From: Candidatus Gastranaerophilales bacterium | Lineage (GTDB): Bacteria; Cyanobacteriota; Vampirovibrionia; Gastranaerophilales; Gastranaerophilaceae | DNA: 64,000 bases | Assembly: GCA_947630045.1 (NCBI GenBank) | Contig: CANRGC010000001.1 | Span: 102,282-166,281, forward strand | Reading direction: 5' to 3' | Shown here: piece after piece, positions 8,936-16,785 of the stretch | How positions within the stretch are numbered: position 1 is the stretch's first letter | Layout: each line of letters opens with the position of its first letter | Made by a program: the position numbers and the translations under genes | Notes under the pieces: generated by a model | Seen by the model: the letters and a program-made list of their open reading frames with translations, nothing else | Database searches by the model: none | Told to the model about the DNA's origin: nothing

Positions 8936-9760
8936 ATGAATGAGAATTTTGAGTTAGATTCCTATAAAAAGGTTGTGCGTGTTTCGGATGAAGAACTTGC
9001 AGAACTTTGGCAAAAATTTCAGGAAGACAAAACAAACAGAATAATAAGGGATAAACTCATTGTTCAATATATTTATCTTACAAGATATGTAATCGGGCGT
9101 ATAAAAGTCAGCCTTCCGCCGAGTTTTTCTTATGAGGACATTTTAAGTTACGGAATTGAGGGGCTGATAGACGCCGTTGAAAAATATTCAACCCAAAAAG
9201 GAGCAAAATTTGAAACTTACGCTCTTATGAGAATAAGAGGAGCAATTATTGATAAAATAAGGTCAAACGACTGGCTTCCAAGAACTTTAAGAAAAAAAAT
9301 AAAAGAAATAAAAGAAGTGAGCCAAAGGCTTAAAAACGAACTTGGAAGAATTCCGACAAATTCTGAAATTGGCGATAAACTTGGACTTCCAAAAGAAAAA
9401 GTTGACGAAATTTTATCAATGGATACAAGTGTTGAATCTTTGTATGACAAAAAATCAGTCGGGGACGATTCGGTTGAAATTATAGACACAATAGAAGACA
9501 TGAAATCAGAACGCCCCGAAGAAATTGTCGAAAAGAAAGACGCAAAAAAAGAACTTGAAAGAGCGCTGAAAAGGCTTCCCGAAAGAGAAAGAATGTTACT
9601 TATTTTCTATTACCGTGAGAATATGACATTAAAAGAAATAGGGGAAGCCATTAATGTATCCGAGTCAAGGGCATGCCAATTGCATGCGCAGGCAATTATG
9701 AAATTAAGGAACATTTTAAGCGCTTCAAGACAAGAAAGACTTGTTAAATCAATAGTTTAA
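8936..9760 (+). CDS. FliA/WhiG-type RNA polymerase sigma factor
   Basis: This 274-residue sigma-70-family factor of group 3 has region 2 at about residues 35-115 ('YEDILSYGIEGLIDAVEKY' and 'RIRGAIID'), the family's typical 'SNDWLPRTLRKKIKEI' linker into region 3, and a helix-turn-helix region 4.2 at about 225-262 ('MTLKEIGEAINVSESRACQL'). Members control flagella (FliA), sporulation (WhiG) or, in cyanobacteria (SigF), pili. No flagellar gene or anti-sigma factor FlgM is adjacent. The distant pseudopilin array is a plausible target, which is inference only. The start is an ATG preceded by GGGGAAAG. Confidence 0.87.
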   Translation: MNENFELDSYKKVVRVSDEELAELWQKFQEDKTNRIIRDKLIVQYIYLTRYVIGRIKVSLPPSFSYEDILSYGIEGLIDAVEKYSTQKGAKFETYALMRIRGAIIDKIRSNDWLPRTLRKKIKEIKEVSQRLKNELGRIPTNSEIGDKLGLPKEKVDEILSMDTSVESLYDKKSVGDDSVEIIDTIEDMKSERPEEIVEKKDAKKELERALKRLPERERMLLIFYYRENMTLKEIGEAINVSESRACQLHAQAIMKLRNILSASRQERLVKSIV

Positions 9761-9908
9761 TATTTTGTTTGAGTAAAAATTTCAACAATAGAAGGCGCTT
9801 TTAGCGGGTGTCGGTTACAATATTTAACATTTTTTGAGTTTTTAATCAATTTTTTTAAAGAAAAAATCTTTATATAAACATAAAGAGGATTTTATCAGAG
9901 GATATATT

Positions 9909-10697
9909 GTGACCGATATTAATAATATTAATTTTCAAAAAAATACTAATTTTATCGGAAATCAAAACAGTGTCCACCGTTCAGGCGGAATAGGTCAGAT
10001 TTTATACGGCTTATTTTCTGATAAAAACAAAGGGGTGAACGGCGAAATTGACGAAGCTGTTTTTCAAGGCAGCACAGGTGATTGTTGGCTTTTATCCGGC
10101 GTTTTATCGCTTTCGTATACTCAAGAAGGTAAACAGGCAATAAAAGACGCCATAAAACAAGATGAAAACGGAAATTATCAAGTTACATTTAAAGGAATAG
10201 ATAAGACATATACCGTTTCACAAGAAGAACTTAAAAGCAAAAATGTATCAACTATATTCGGCGGGCTTGGCAAAAAAAGCGAATATTCTACGGGCGATGA
10301 TGATATGCTTCTTTTGGAATTGGCGGTTGAAAAAGCAAAATCTGATAAAGATGTGGAACTTCCGACAGAAAACGGCTTAAACGGCAGTAGCGCATATTAT
10401 TTATATCAGCTTTTTTCAGGAACCACAGATTACGCACACAATGAAAAAGAAAGTGATGTAAAAGGCCTGTTAAATTATTATCAGCAAAACAAAGAAAATA
10501 CTTCCGCCACCTTGGGAGTTATAAACGGATTTTCTTCTTTAGAGGGAAATCACGCATATGCGGTTAAAGATTATGACGGAGAAAAAATGACCCTTGTTAA
10601 TCCATGGAACACTTCAAGAGATACAACCGTTTCAAACAAAACTTTAATGGATAATCTTGGAAAATATGACATTTCCGTTATCGACTATAATTCATAA
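9909..10697 (+). CDS. Calpain-family (C2) cysteine peptidase
   Basis: This 262-residue protein has a complete papain-like calpain catalytic triad. Cys59 sits in 'QGSTGDCWLLSG', His215 in 'GNHAYAV' and Asn231 in 'VNPWN'. Calpains are intracellular Ca2+-dependent proteases in eukaryotes; bacterial members are scattered and mostly uncharacterised. There is no signal peptide. The GTG start is followed by an Asn-rich leader with 'NINFQKNTNFIGNQN', similar in style to the N-termini of other unknown proteins in this window. The usual C2-like or EF-hand domains are missing, so this is a minimal catalytic core. An effector or regulatory protease role is possible. Confidence 0.82.
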   Translation: MTDINNINFQKNTNFIGNQNSVHRSGGIGQILYGLFSDKNKGVNGEIDEAVFQGSTGDCWLLSGVLSLSYTQEGKQAIKDAIKQDENGNYQVTFKGIDKTYTVSQEELKSKNVSTIFGGLGKKSEYSTGDDDMLLLELAVEKAKSDKDVELPTENGLNGSSAYYLYQLFSGTTDYAHNEKESDVKGLLNYYQQNKENTSATLGVINGFSSLEGNHAYAVKDYDGEKMTLVNPWNTSRDTTVSNKTLMDNLGKYDISVIDYNS

Positions 10698-10701
10698 AAA
10701 A

Positions 10702-10729
10702 AAGAGCCTCAAATAAAGGCTCTTTTTTT
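10702..10729. terminator. Terminator between calpain and pckA
   Basis: A stem AGAGCC/GGCTCT with an A-rich left flank and a run of seven Ts on the right lies between converging genes and can act in both directions. Confidence 0.85.
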
Positions 10730-10744
10730 ATTGTTTGAATATTG

Positions 10745-12346
10745 TTATTTTACTGCTGACAAGGGTTTAGGACCGGCATTAACAATTTCTTTAGGCATGT
10801 TAGGATATTTTGAAGTGAAGTTATCTTCAAACATTTGTGCCAGTTTGTTTGCTGCGACATCGTAAGCGTTCTTATCAGCCCACATGCCTCTTGCGTCAAG
10901 CATTTCATCCGGAACGTTCGGGCATGATGTAGGATAATCAACATTAAATACGTCATGGTGTTTAAATTCAATCTTATCGAATGAACCGTTAAGAGCTGCC
11001 GTTACCATTGCACGTGTGTATGATAATTTCATTCTCTTAGCGCCTGAAGCTGCGGAACCGCCAGCCCAGCCGGTATTTACAAGATAAACTTGAGTGCCGT
11101 ATTTTTCAAGCTTTTCGCCAAGCATTTCAGCGTAAACTGAAGCGTCCATCGGCATAAACGGTTCACCGAACAATGTAGAGAATGTCGGTTGAGGTTCTGT
11201 TACGCCACGTTCCGTTCCTGCCAATTTTGATGTAAAGCCTGTAACAAAGTGGTACATTGCAGCATTTTTATTCAATTTTGAAATTGGGGGCAAAACACCG
11301 AAAGCGTCAGCTGTTAAGAAGATAACAACTTTTGGAATGCCGCCTTTTGAAGGAACTTGAGCATTGTTGATGTAATCAATAGGATAGCCGACACGTGTGT
11401 TTTCGGTTAAGCTTCCGTCATTGAAATCAAATTCTCTTGTTTTTTCATCCATTATAACGTTTTCAACAAGCGAACCGAATTTAATGGCATTGTAAATATC
11501 GGGTTCGTTTTCAGCCGATAAATTAATACATTTTGCATAACATCCGCCTTCAAAGTTGAATACGCCGTCAGGTGACCAACCGTGTTCATCGTCGCCGATT
11601 AATTTTCTTGAAGGGTCAGCCGACAACGTTGTTTTTCCGGTTCCTGACAAACCAAAGAAAACAGCCGTTTCGCCGGTTGCAGGATCCATATTTGCACTGC
11701 AGTGCATAGGAAGAACATTTTTCTTTGTCATGATATAGTTCATCGTTGCAAAAACTGATTTTTTAATTTCGCCCGCATATTGTGAACCGCAAATGATGAT
11801 TGTATGAGCTTCATAATCAATTGCAATGCATGCTTCCGAATTTACGCCGTCAACTTCCGGATCGCATTTGAAACCGGGGGCGCAAAGAATTGTGTAATCA
11901 GGTTCGCCGTATGCTGCCAATTCTTCTTCCGTCGGTCTGATTAAAAGCTGGTGAATAAAGAGGTTTTGGCTTGCAAGTTCGTTAATTATACGGAACTTTT
12001 GAGTATATTTTTTATCTGCACCTGCAAAACCGTCAAAGATGAATACTTCTCTGTTTTGCAAATAAGCTGCGATTTTACCTTTAATAGAGTTAAATTTTTC
12101 TCTTGATATAGGACGGTTTACTTTTCCCCATGCAATTTCATTGTGTACGCTTTCCGTGTCAACAATGAATTTATCTTTAGGAGAACGCCCCGTATATTTT
12201 CCTGTTGTAACAACAAGAGCACCCGTGTTTGAAAGTTTTCCTTCGTTTAATCTGAGTGCAGCTTCGGTTAACTGAGCCGGAGTTAAGTTGCGATAAACCG
12301 CTTTTGGTCCGATAATACCTAATTTTTCAATTCCAAATGTTTCCAT
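10745..12346 (-). CDS. pckA: ATP-dependent phosphoenolpyruvate carboxykinase
   Basis: PckA interconverts oxaloacetate plus ATP with phosphoenolpyruvate, CO2 and ADP. It serves gluconeogenesis or, in fermenters, CO2-fixing ATP formation. At 533 residues it matches the ATP-type family. The PEPCK P-loop 'GLSGTGKTT' is at residues 232-240. The 'GDDEHGW' metal site follows at 251-257, and the substrate-binding 'TGRSPKDKF' is at 52-60. Codon use is more GC-rich and regular than in the flanking genes, as expected for a highly expressed enzyme. The gene stands alone, with a terminator shared with the calpain gene. Confidence 0.96.
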   Translation of the reverse strand: METFGIEKLGIIGPKAVYRNLTPAQLTEAALRLNEGKLSNTGALVVTTGKYTGRSPKDKFIVDTESVHNEIAWGKVNRPISREKFNSIKGKIAAYLQNREVFIFDGFAGADKKYTQKFRIINELASQNLFIHQLLIRPTEEELAAYGEPDYTILCAPGFKCDPEVDGVNSEACIAIDYEAHTIIICGSQYAGEIKKSVFATMNYIMTKKNVLPMHCSANMDPATGETAVFFGLSGTGKTTLSADPSRKLIGDDEHGWSPDGVFNFEGGCYAKCINLSAENEPDIYNAIKFGSLVENVIMDEKTREFDFNDGSLTENTRVGYPIDYINNAQVPSKGGIPKVVIFLTADAFGVLPPISKLNKNAAMYHFVTGFTSKLAGTERGVTEPQPTFSTLFGEPFMPMDASVYAEMLGEKLEKYGTQVYLVNTGWAGGSAASGAKRMKLSYTRAMVTAALNGSFDKIEFKHHDVFNVDYPTSCPNVPDEMLDARGMWADKNAYDVAANKLAQMFEDNFTSKYPNMPKEIVNAGPKPLSAVK

Positions 12347-12439
12347 AAGTGTTTCCTTCTATAATAAATAAAATAAATAAACTTCTGTAGTATACGAAGC
12401 GATTTTATTACAAATGTCCCAAAAAAGCAACTGTCCTTA

Positions 12440-13276
12440 TTAATTAGCTTTTATATATTCGTAAAGTTTAAATAAGCCTTCTTTATAGGGCGTAAATTTA
12501 AAATCGGGCAAATAATGAAGAAGTCTTGAGTTTGAGCCTGTATATTCATTATTTAACTCAAGATTTTTGATTACAACTTCAACTTTGTTATCCGAAAATG
12601 AATTTACAATGTTTGAAATTTCCAAAAGGCTTATGCTTTCTGTCGGGGTAACGTTTATAATATTTTTTTCAGGTTTTATTTTAATCAATTGTTTTATAAT
12701 TTCAGCCAAATCTTCAATAAAAAGATAATCAAAAACCACGTTTTGATTTATCTCAATCGGTTTGTTTTCCAGTTTTCTTTTAATTGCATAGGTTGGAAAC
12801 CTTGTTTCTTTTTCATCATACCCGTAACAGCCGAAAATATTTAAACAGAGAACATCTGCCCTTTTATCAACCATTTCTGATATAAGCACTTTTGATTTTC
12901 CGTAAAGGTCATACGGAACAACCTTGCCGATTTCATCTTCACTGACTTTTTTAAGCGGTCTTTGTTTGCCATACATGGCGCCTGAGCCGAAAAGAACCGT
13001 ATAGGTGTCTTTATTTTTATATTTTAAAATGTTGTCAACCATTTTTATGTTGTCTTCAACGGTTGTGTCTTTATCCTGAAGTCCTCTTGCGCCACCGATT
13101 GAACCGCAGTGAATTATTAAATCTGCATCGTGTTCATTAAAAAAAGAGGCAACAAGATTTTCATTCGTAAAATCTAATTCAAAACTTCTGGGAGAAAAAA
13201 TTTTATATTCATTAAAAATTTTTTTTAAATTACCGCCGACAAAGCCGCCTGAGCCCGTTAATAATAAAGATTTCAT
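12440..13276 (-). CDS. NAD-dependent epimerase/dehydratase family protein
   Basis: This 278-residue short-chain dehydrogenase of the extended nucleotide-sugar type has the cofactor loop 'TGSGGFVGGN' near the N-terminus and the active-site pair in 'YDLYGKSK'. The overall pattern resembles GDP-fucose synthase and dTDP-sugar reductases, but the substrate cannot be fixed. An in-frame start 30 bases upstream exists. The start at 13276 is preferred because AGGAG sits seven bases before it and the Rossmann strand begins at once. It probably supplies an activated sugar for the glycosyltransferases at 15-22 kb. Confidence 0.8.
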   Translation of the reverse strand: MKSLLLTGSGGFVGGNLKKIFNEYKIFSPRSFELDFTNENLVASFFNEHDADLIIHCGSIGGARGLQDKDTTVEDNIKMVDNILKYKNKDTYTVLFGSGAMYGKQRPLKKVSEDEIGKVVPYDLYGKSKVLISEMVDKRADVLCLNIFGCYGYDEKETRFPTYAIKRKLENKPIEINQNVVFDYLFIEDLAEIIKQLIKIKPEKNIINVTPTESISLLEISNIVNSFSDNKVEVVIKNLELNNEYTGSNSRLLHYLPDFKFTPYKEGLFKLYEYIKAN

Positions 13277-13348
13277 AAAACTCCTGTAATTACCGTAATG
13301 CCTCAATTATTATATCATAAGTATTTTAAAACACTGTTTTTAAAAGAA

Positions 13349-14317
13349 TTATAAAATGTTTTTAATTGATGTTTCAACAAGGTTTTTTGCAATTGAAAGC
13401 GCCTTTGAAAAAGTTTTTTCATCTTTCAAAAAATCTTCTTTTTCAATATATTCTTTCACAATTTTTCTTGCATAAGAACCGATTGCAATCCCGTTAACGG
13501 AAACATTGCAGAGTTTTGCAAGCTCAGTTGATTTCGAATTTGTTCCGCCCGATAAAATTAAATATGCGGGAAAGTTTTCATTTTGAATAATTTCTGCCGT
13601 TGCAACAGCTTGAAGAGTGGTTTTAAAATCATCCTTTCCGCCGGACATCGGTGCGCCGTCAGCTTGAATTACGGTTGAAAAATCGGGTCTTTTTGAAAGC
13701 ATTTTTTTTATTCTCTCTTTTAAAAATTCATCTCCAAGTTTTGTTCTGTCGGCACAAATGCTTAAAATTCCCTTATAGGTTGTATTTATAACATCCCATT
13801 TTTCAAAAACTTCTTTTTCACTTGCGCCGATTGAGTGAAGCTCAATACAGTCAATATCGCTAAGCTTTATTGACGATAAAATTTCTCTTGTATCGTTTTT
13901 GTTGTTTAAAATTTTTATGCAATTTTCGCCGCAAACTTTTATACATCTTTGGCAGCCGATACATTTTGTTTTATTAATTACACAGCCTGTTTTTCCTTTT
14001 GAAATTGCCCTTTGAGGACAAATTTCAAGACATTTTCCGCAATTTTTGCAGAGTTTATTGTTTATTTTTACTTTTGTGAAATGGGGGTCATTTTTTGTTC
14101 CGAGAGAAATACAAAGGTATTTCTTTTCTTTTACGAAAGAATTTTTTATTCCCCTTTTTGCGGCGTCGATAATTTCTTGTTTGGGGCAAAGGTCAAAAAA
14201 GTTACAGCCCGCCTTTGAATAAAGGGTGACAAGTTTTTCAACCTCGTCAACATCTTCGTTTCCCGCCCCCAAAATGAGCTTAAAACATTTTTTTTCTTTT
14301 AAAATATCCAAAAGCAC
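13349..14317 (-). CDS. LdpA-like iron-sulfur protein
   Basis: This 322-residue protein resembles cyanobacterial LdpA (light-dependent period). LdpA carries Fe-S clusters and passes redox state to the KaiABC clock. The opening 'LKEKKCFKLILGAG' and the following 'LYSKAGCNFFDL' match the LdpA N-terminal domain as I know it. Two 4Fe-4S motifs follow: Cys90/93/96/100 (CKNCGKCLEICP) and Cys119/122/125/129 (CIGCQRCIKVC). The C-terminal part (about 145-322) has an FMN-barrel-like 'DGAPMSGG' and 'ILSGGTNSKST'. The GTG start has GGGGGAA 12 bases upstream. No kai gene is visible, so a clock role is unlikely; redox sensing or an Fe-S oxidoreductase role is inference. Confidence 0.72.
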   Translation of the reverse strand: MLLDILKEKKCFKLILGAGNEDVDEVEKLVTLYSKAGCNFFDLCPKQEIIDAAKRGIKNSFVKEKKYLCISLGTKNDPHFTKVKINNKLCKNCGKCLEICPQRAISKGKTGCVINKTKCIGCQRCIKVCGENCIKILNNKNDTREILSSIKLSDIDCIELHSIGASEKEVFEKWDVINTTYKGILSICADRTKLGDEFLKERIKKMLSKRPDFSTVIQADGAPMSGGKDDFKTTLQAVATAEIIQNENFPAYLILSGGTNSKSTELAKLCNVSVNGIAIGSYARKIVKEYIEKEDFLKDEKTFSKALSIAKNLVETSIKNIL

Positions 14318-14569
14318 TTTTGTTTTGTGTTCCCCCGAAAATTATGAATTGTACAGGAATTTTTGATTATTTCCTTATACACAAAAAAGTTTTTAAAACT
14401 TTGATTAACTTCCTCGCTTCACAAAGATTTATTGCAATAATCTTATCACAAAAGAAAGAATTTATGGTTACAAATTAAAGTTTAACCGTTTTTTAACAGA
14501 AATTTATTTCACAGTGTCTTTTATAAGTTTTTGTCTTATTATTAAATATTATTTTATAAGTAAGACTTT

Positions 14570-15112
14570 ATGCAGAGAAATTTATATAAACTCGAGTTTA
14601 ATTCGCCGTTTGGAACTTATACGATTGTTTCTTTCAATGAAAATATTGCGGGAGTTTGGCTTTTTAATCAAAAATTTTTCGGCGGCAAATTTGATATTTC
14701 ATCAATTGAAACAAAAGAAACAAATTCCCTTAAGCTTGCAAAAAATTGGCTTACAGAATATTTTGAAGGAAAAAACCCCTCAATATCAAACCTTCCTTTA
14801 TGTTTTGAGGGAAGCGAGTTTCAAAAAGAGGTTTTCAAAATTTTATTAAAAATTCCATACGGAAAGCTTGTCAGATATGGGGACATTTCAAAAAAACTTG
14901 CAAAAATAAGGGGGCTCAAAAAAATGTCAAGTCGGGCTGTTGGCGCCGCAATAGGAAAAAACCCGATTTCAATAGTTGTTCCATGTCACAGAGTTATAGG
15001 TTCAAAAGGCAAGCTTACAGGATATTCGGGGGGAATTGAAACAAAATCAAACCTCTTAAAACTTGAAGGAATTGATTTAAACAATTACAAGTCTTATCTT
15101 TTTGAAATTTAA
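14570..15112 (+). CDS. ogt: Methylated-DNA--protein-cysteine methyltransferase
   Basis: This suicide enzyme moves the alkyl group from O6-alkylguanine to its own cysteine. In its 180 residues the acceptor is Cys139 in 'VVPCHRVIG', followed by the 'GYSGG' segment. The DNA-binding part 'FQKEVFKILLKIPYGKLVRYG' precedes it at about 84-103, including the Tyr and Arg used for base flipping. It stands between the LdpA-like gene (divergent) and the hydrolase (convergent). Confidence 0.92.
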   Translation: MQRNLYKLEFNSPFGTYTIVSFNENIAGVWLFNQKFFGGKFDISSIETKETNSLKLAKNWLTEYFEGKNPSISNLPLCFEGSEFQKEVFKILLKIPYGKLVRYGDISKKLAKIRGLKKMSSRAVGAAIGKNPISIVVPCHRVIGSKGKLTGYSGGIETKSNLLKLEGIDLNNYKSYLFEI

Positions 15113-15141
15113 ATTTTCAAAACATCGTTTAATCTGAGCCT

Positions 15142-16179
15142 TTATTCGGTGAGATTTTTTTTGAAAAATTCTTCTATTTTATCAAACGGAATTTTTTCCA
15201 AATTGTCGTATAAATCAACATGATTTGCATCTTTTACGATATAGAGTTCTTTATTATCCCCTTTTAATTTTTTGAAAGCGTCCTCGGAAAAATATCTGCT
15301 GTGAGCTTTTTCACCGTGTATCATCAAAACCGGAGCTTTTATTTCGTTTGAATATTGCAAAATCGGCATGTTAATTAAAGATAAAGACGAAGTTAAGTTC
15401 CACGCCCCGTTTGAATTAATTGAGCGGGGGTGAAAGCCTCTTTTTGTTTTATAATAGCCGAAATAATCCTGAACGAATTGAGGTTCTTCGCCGGTTAATT
15501 TTTCGGGAAGCCCGACTGCTTTTGCATAAGTACCGTTTTTAAAATCAAGTGTTCTTTGATTGTTTAATTTTTCTTTTAATTCATACCTTGCATTTTCATC
15601 GATTGAATCGTTATAACCAAAGGCGCTGACTCTTGTCATATCATACATTGTAACGGGAACGACAGCCTTAATTCTTGTGTCCATGCCTGCAGCATTAAGC
15701 GCAAAGCCGCCAAACCCGCAAATGCCTAAAATTCCTATTTCATTAGGGTTAACGTCTTCTCTTGATGAAAGATAGTCAACTGCGGCAGAAAAATCTTCCG
15801 TGTTTATATCGGGGCTTGCAACGTTTCTTGGTTCGCCTTTGCTTTCTCCCGTATAAGAAGGGTCAAAAGCGAGTGTTATAAAGCCTTTCTCGGCGAGTGT
15901 CTGTGCATAAAGCCCGCTTGACTGTTCTTTTACTGCGCCAAAAGGTCCGGAAATTGCAATTGCAGGATATTTTTCGCCTTTTTTAAGGTCTTTTGAAAGA
16001 TAAATATCCCCGACAAGGGTTATTCCGTATCTGTTTTTAAATTCAACTTTTTTAACATCAACCTTTTTGCTTTTTTGAAAAACTTTATCCCAATCGTTAT
16101 TATTTTTTGCATCTGCCATATTAATTCCCCCCATAAGAACAAATAATGATAAAATAACTAAACCAATTTTTTTAAACAT
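15142..16179 (-). CDS. Secreted alpha/beta hydrolase, dienelactone-hydrolase-like
   Basis: This 345-residue protein has an N-terminal signal peptide: Lys-rich start, hydrophobic 'IGLVILSLFVLMGG', cleavage near 'ADA'. The nucleophile elbow is Gly-Ile-Cys-Gly-Phe-Gly, so the nucleophile would be Cys rather than Ser, as in dienelactone hydrolase. A late 'DANHVDLYD' supplies the His. The TTG at 16185 would give a longer start. ATG at 16179 is preferred because GAGGG lies eight bases upstream. It is two bases from the acetyltransferase stop, so it belongs to the glycan operon. An envelope polymer or ester substrate is inference. Confidence 0.78.
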   Translation of the reverse strand: MFKKIGLVILSLFVLMGGINMADAKNNNDWDKVFQKSKKVDVKKVEFKNRYGITLVGDIYLSKDLKKGEKYPAIAISGPFGAVKEQSSGLYAQTLAEKGFITLAFDPSYTGESKGEPRNVASPDINTEDFSAAVDYLSSREDVNPNEIGILGICGFGGFALNAAGMDTRIKAVVPVTMYDMTRVSAFGYNDSIDENARYELKEKLNNQRTLDFKNGTYAKAVGLPEKLTGEEPQFVQDYFGYYKTKRGFHPRSINSNGAWNLTSSLSLINMPILQYSNEIKAPVLMIHGEKAHSRYFSEDAFKKLKGDNKELYIVKDANHVDLYDNLEKIPFDKIEEFFKKNLTE

Positions 16180-16181
16180 AG

Positions 16182-16769
16182 TCAACCCTCTATATATTTA
16201 ATAACCTTAGCGGGGTTTCCCGCAACAACAGCATTTTTTGGAACAGATTTTGTCACAACGCTTCCTGCGCCGACTATTGCTCCGTCTTCTATTGTGACGT
16301 CAGGCAAAATTGTACTGTCTGAACCTATCCATACATTTTTACCGATTTTAACCGGCGACGGGTTAATATTTCCCCTTTTTTCAGGATGAAACTCATGGTT
16401 TAAGGTTGCAATTGTGACATTATGCCCTATTAGTGAACCGTCACCTATTTCAATTCCGCCTTGGTCCTGAAAACGGCAACAGGAATTTATAAAAACATTT
16501 TTGCCGACTTTGATATTAACCCCGCAATCTGTATAAAATGGCGGAAAAAGCCCGAAGGTTTCATCAACTTCGCTTTTTGTCAAAACGGAAAAAAGTTCTC
16601 TTATTTCATCTTTTGTATGATATTTGAAATTTAATTCCATTGTAATTTTTTGGGCGTCTGAACTTAACTTATGAAAAGTTTCAAACAAAACGGAACCTTC
16701 TTCGACATAGGTTCTTTTTTTCATAAGGTCTCTGAATTCTTCAACGGATAAAATTTTATCTTCTGTCAT
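16182..16769 (-). CDS. Left-handed beta-helix acetyltransferase (maltose/galactoside type)
   Basis: This 195-residue hexapeptide-repeat acetyltransferase has an N-terminal helical 'Mac' segment (about 15-65), repeated I-G-x-x motifs from residue 85 ('VNIKVGKNVFINSCC', 'GIEIGDGSLIGHNV'), the catalytic His in 'TLNHEFHPEKR' and the family ending 'VVAGNPAKVIKYI'. It should use acetyl-CoA to O-acetylate a sugar. Its neighbours are glycosyltransferases and a hydrolase on the same strand, so decoration of a surface glycan is the likely role. The exact sugar is unknown. Confidence 0.87.
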   Translation of the reverse strand: MTEDKILSVEEFRDLMKKRTYVEEGSVLFETFHKLSSDAQKITMELNFKYHTKDEIRELFSVLTKSEVDETFGLFPPFYTDCGVNIKVGKNVFINSCCRFQDQGGIEIGDGSLIGHNVTIATLNHEFHPEKRGNINPSPVKIGKNVWIGSDSTILPDVTIEDGAIVGAGSVVTKSVPKNAVVAGNPAKVIKYIEG

Positions 16770-16785
16770 TATTTTCCTTTTTGTT

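Noticed and set aside
12440..13306. Longer start of the epimerase at 13306
   Set aside because: The ribosome site and the Rossmann strand both place the start at 13276.
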